Positions 49,689 to 49,993 of a DNA stretch of 49,993 bases are shown here, piece by piece (position 1 is the first letter of the stretch; every line of letters starts with the position of its first letter). The notes under the pieces are model-generated. The model ran no database searches and had not been told where the DNA came from. It worked only from the letters and a program-made list of their open reading frames with translations. The stretch is from DAHUYF01 sp035553515. Its GTDB lineage: Bacteria; Pseudomonadota; Alphaproteobacteria; ATCC43930; CGMCC-115725. The translations under genes were made by a program, and so were the position numbers. Location: positions 1 to 49,993 of the forward strand of contig DATNDG010000159.1 in the NCBI GenBank assembly GCA_035553515.1. The letters run 5' to 3'.

Positions 49689-49993
49689 TCAGAGCTTCCT
49701 GCGCTTGCTGGAAATGATGCCGGTGTTGACGCCGCTCCAGGCGAGCTCGCCGTGAAGCCGCGAATATTCGATCTTGGGGCAGCGGTTCATCACCACTTTG
49801 AGCCCGGCCTCCTCGGCGGCCTTGGCGGCGGCGTCATTGCGCACGCCCAACTGCATCCACACCACCTTGGCGCCCTTGGCGATCGCCTGCTCGACGATCG
49901 GCGGAACCGCGTCCGAGCGGCGGAAGATGTCGACCATGTCGATAGCCTCGGGCACCTCGGAAAGGTCGGCGTAAACCTTCTCGCCGAGAATCT
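49689..49993 (-). CDS. CoA-binding (YccU-type) protein, 5' part beyond window
   Basis: The visible 101 codons run to the window edge and stay open there (ILGEKVYADLSEVPEAIDMVDIFRRSDAVPPIVEQ). Then come VVWMQLGVRNDAAAKAAEEAGLKVVMNRCPKIEYSRL and the terminal GVNTGIISSKRRKL. This is the C-terminal two-thirds of a CoA/NAD-binding Rossmann protein of about 140 residues. It is commonly encoded directly upstream of O-acetylhomoserine sulfhydrylase, as here. Confidence 0.92.
   Translation of the reverse strand, partial: ILGEKVYADLSEVPEAIDMVDIFRRSDAVPPIVEQAIAKGAKVVWMQLGVRNDAAAKAAEEAGLKVVMNRCPKIEYSRLHGELAWSGVNTGIISSKRRKL

Overview
The window is about 50 kb of GC-rich bacterial chromosome (protein-coding density above 90 percent, many 4-nt ATGA overlaps). 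The gene order rpiB-glyA-nrdR-ribD ... ribE-ribB-ribH-nusB-thiL, then hppA, bamE, a CBP3-type chaperone, YceD/DUF177, rpmF-plsX-fabH-ihfA-merR is a typical alphaproteobacterial arrangement. Together with a MucR/Ros-type regulator and a CBP3-type cytochrome bc1 chaperone it points to an alphaproteobacterium, probably Rhodospirillales-like. No rRNA, insertion sequence, integrase, phage gene or CRISPR array is visible. One tRNA gene, tRNA-Pro(GGG), is present.

Region 1 (1-14.9 kb) is an envelope, transport and signalling block. It starts with a beta-barrel outer-membrane protein and a secreted beta-propeller closed by a strong terminator. Small secreted proteins follow: a short signal-peptide protein, a duplicated twin-CX3C protein, a DUF4410-type lipoprotein and a PepSY protein. 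Next come a complete RND efflux system (TolC-type lipoprotein, adaptor, permease), a second PepSY-type protein, an OmpR-family two-component system of the PmrAB/QseBC/BqsRS type, and a periplasmic cupredoxin. Four promoters in this block carry the same 16-bp direct-repeat box, GTCAG-N6-GT(A/C)AG. In each, a -10-like hexamer lies exactly 10 nt downstream. They precede the short secreted protein, the PepSY protein, the response regulator itself and the cupredoxin. I read this as a local autoregulated envelope-stress or metal regulon, and it is the most interesting signal in the window. The efflux operon also begins with an unlisted 36-codon leader ORF translationally coupled to the tolC-like gene.

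Region 2 (15.3-23.8 kb) looks like an accessory aromatic-catabolism island: two VOC/extradiol dioxygenase-type proteins, a FAD aromatic hydroxylase divergent from a MarR regulator and an LLM flavin oxidoreductase (with a perfect palindrome midway between the divergent starts), an RraA/CHA-aldolase-like protein, a 4,5-dihydroxyphthalate-decarboxylase-like protein, a TauD/TfdA dioxygenase, and a MucR-like regulator with a degenerate zinc site.

Region 3 (24.1-33.9 kb) is the folate/riboflavin/thiamine housekeeping block. It is interrupted between ribD and ribE by two opposite-strand genes, a second TauD-type dioxygenase and an enolase-superfamily gene carrying a single-base frameshift. The ribB gene is the ribBX-like variant, whose C-terminal half lacks the zinc cysteines of GTP cyclohydrolase II.

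Region 4 (33.9-42.4 kb) holds a persulfide dioxygenase-rhodanese fusion, a K+-independent-type H+-pyrophosphatase, bamE, the rpmF-plsX-fabH lipid cluster, ihfA, a MerR regulator and tRNA-Pro. Region 5 (42.4-50 kb) holds a winged-helix plus NusG/RfaH-like pair with two good sigma70-type promoters (one -35 lies inside the tRNA T-arm), cutA, an MFS transporter, a small VOC protein, an acyl-CoA synthetase, a MetY-type O-acetylhomoserine sulfhydrylase and a CoA-binding protein cut by the window edge.
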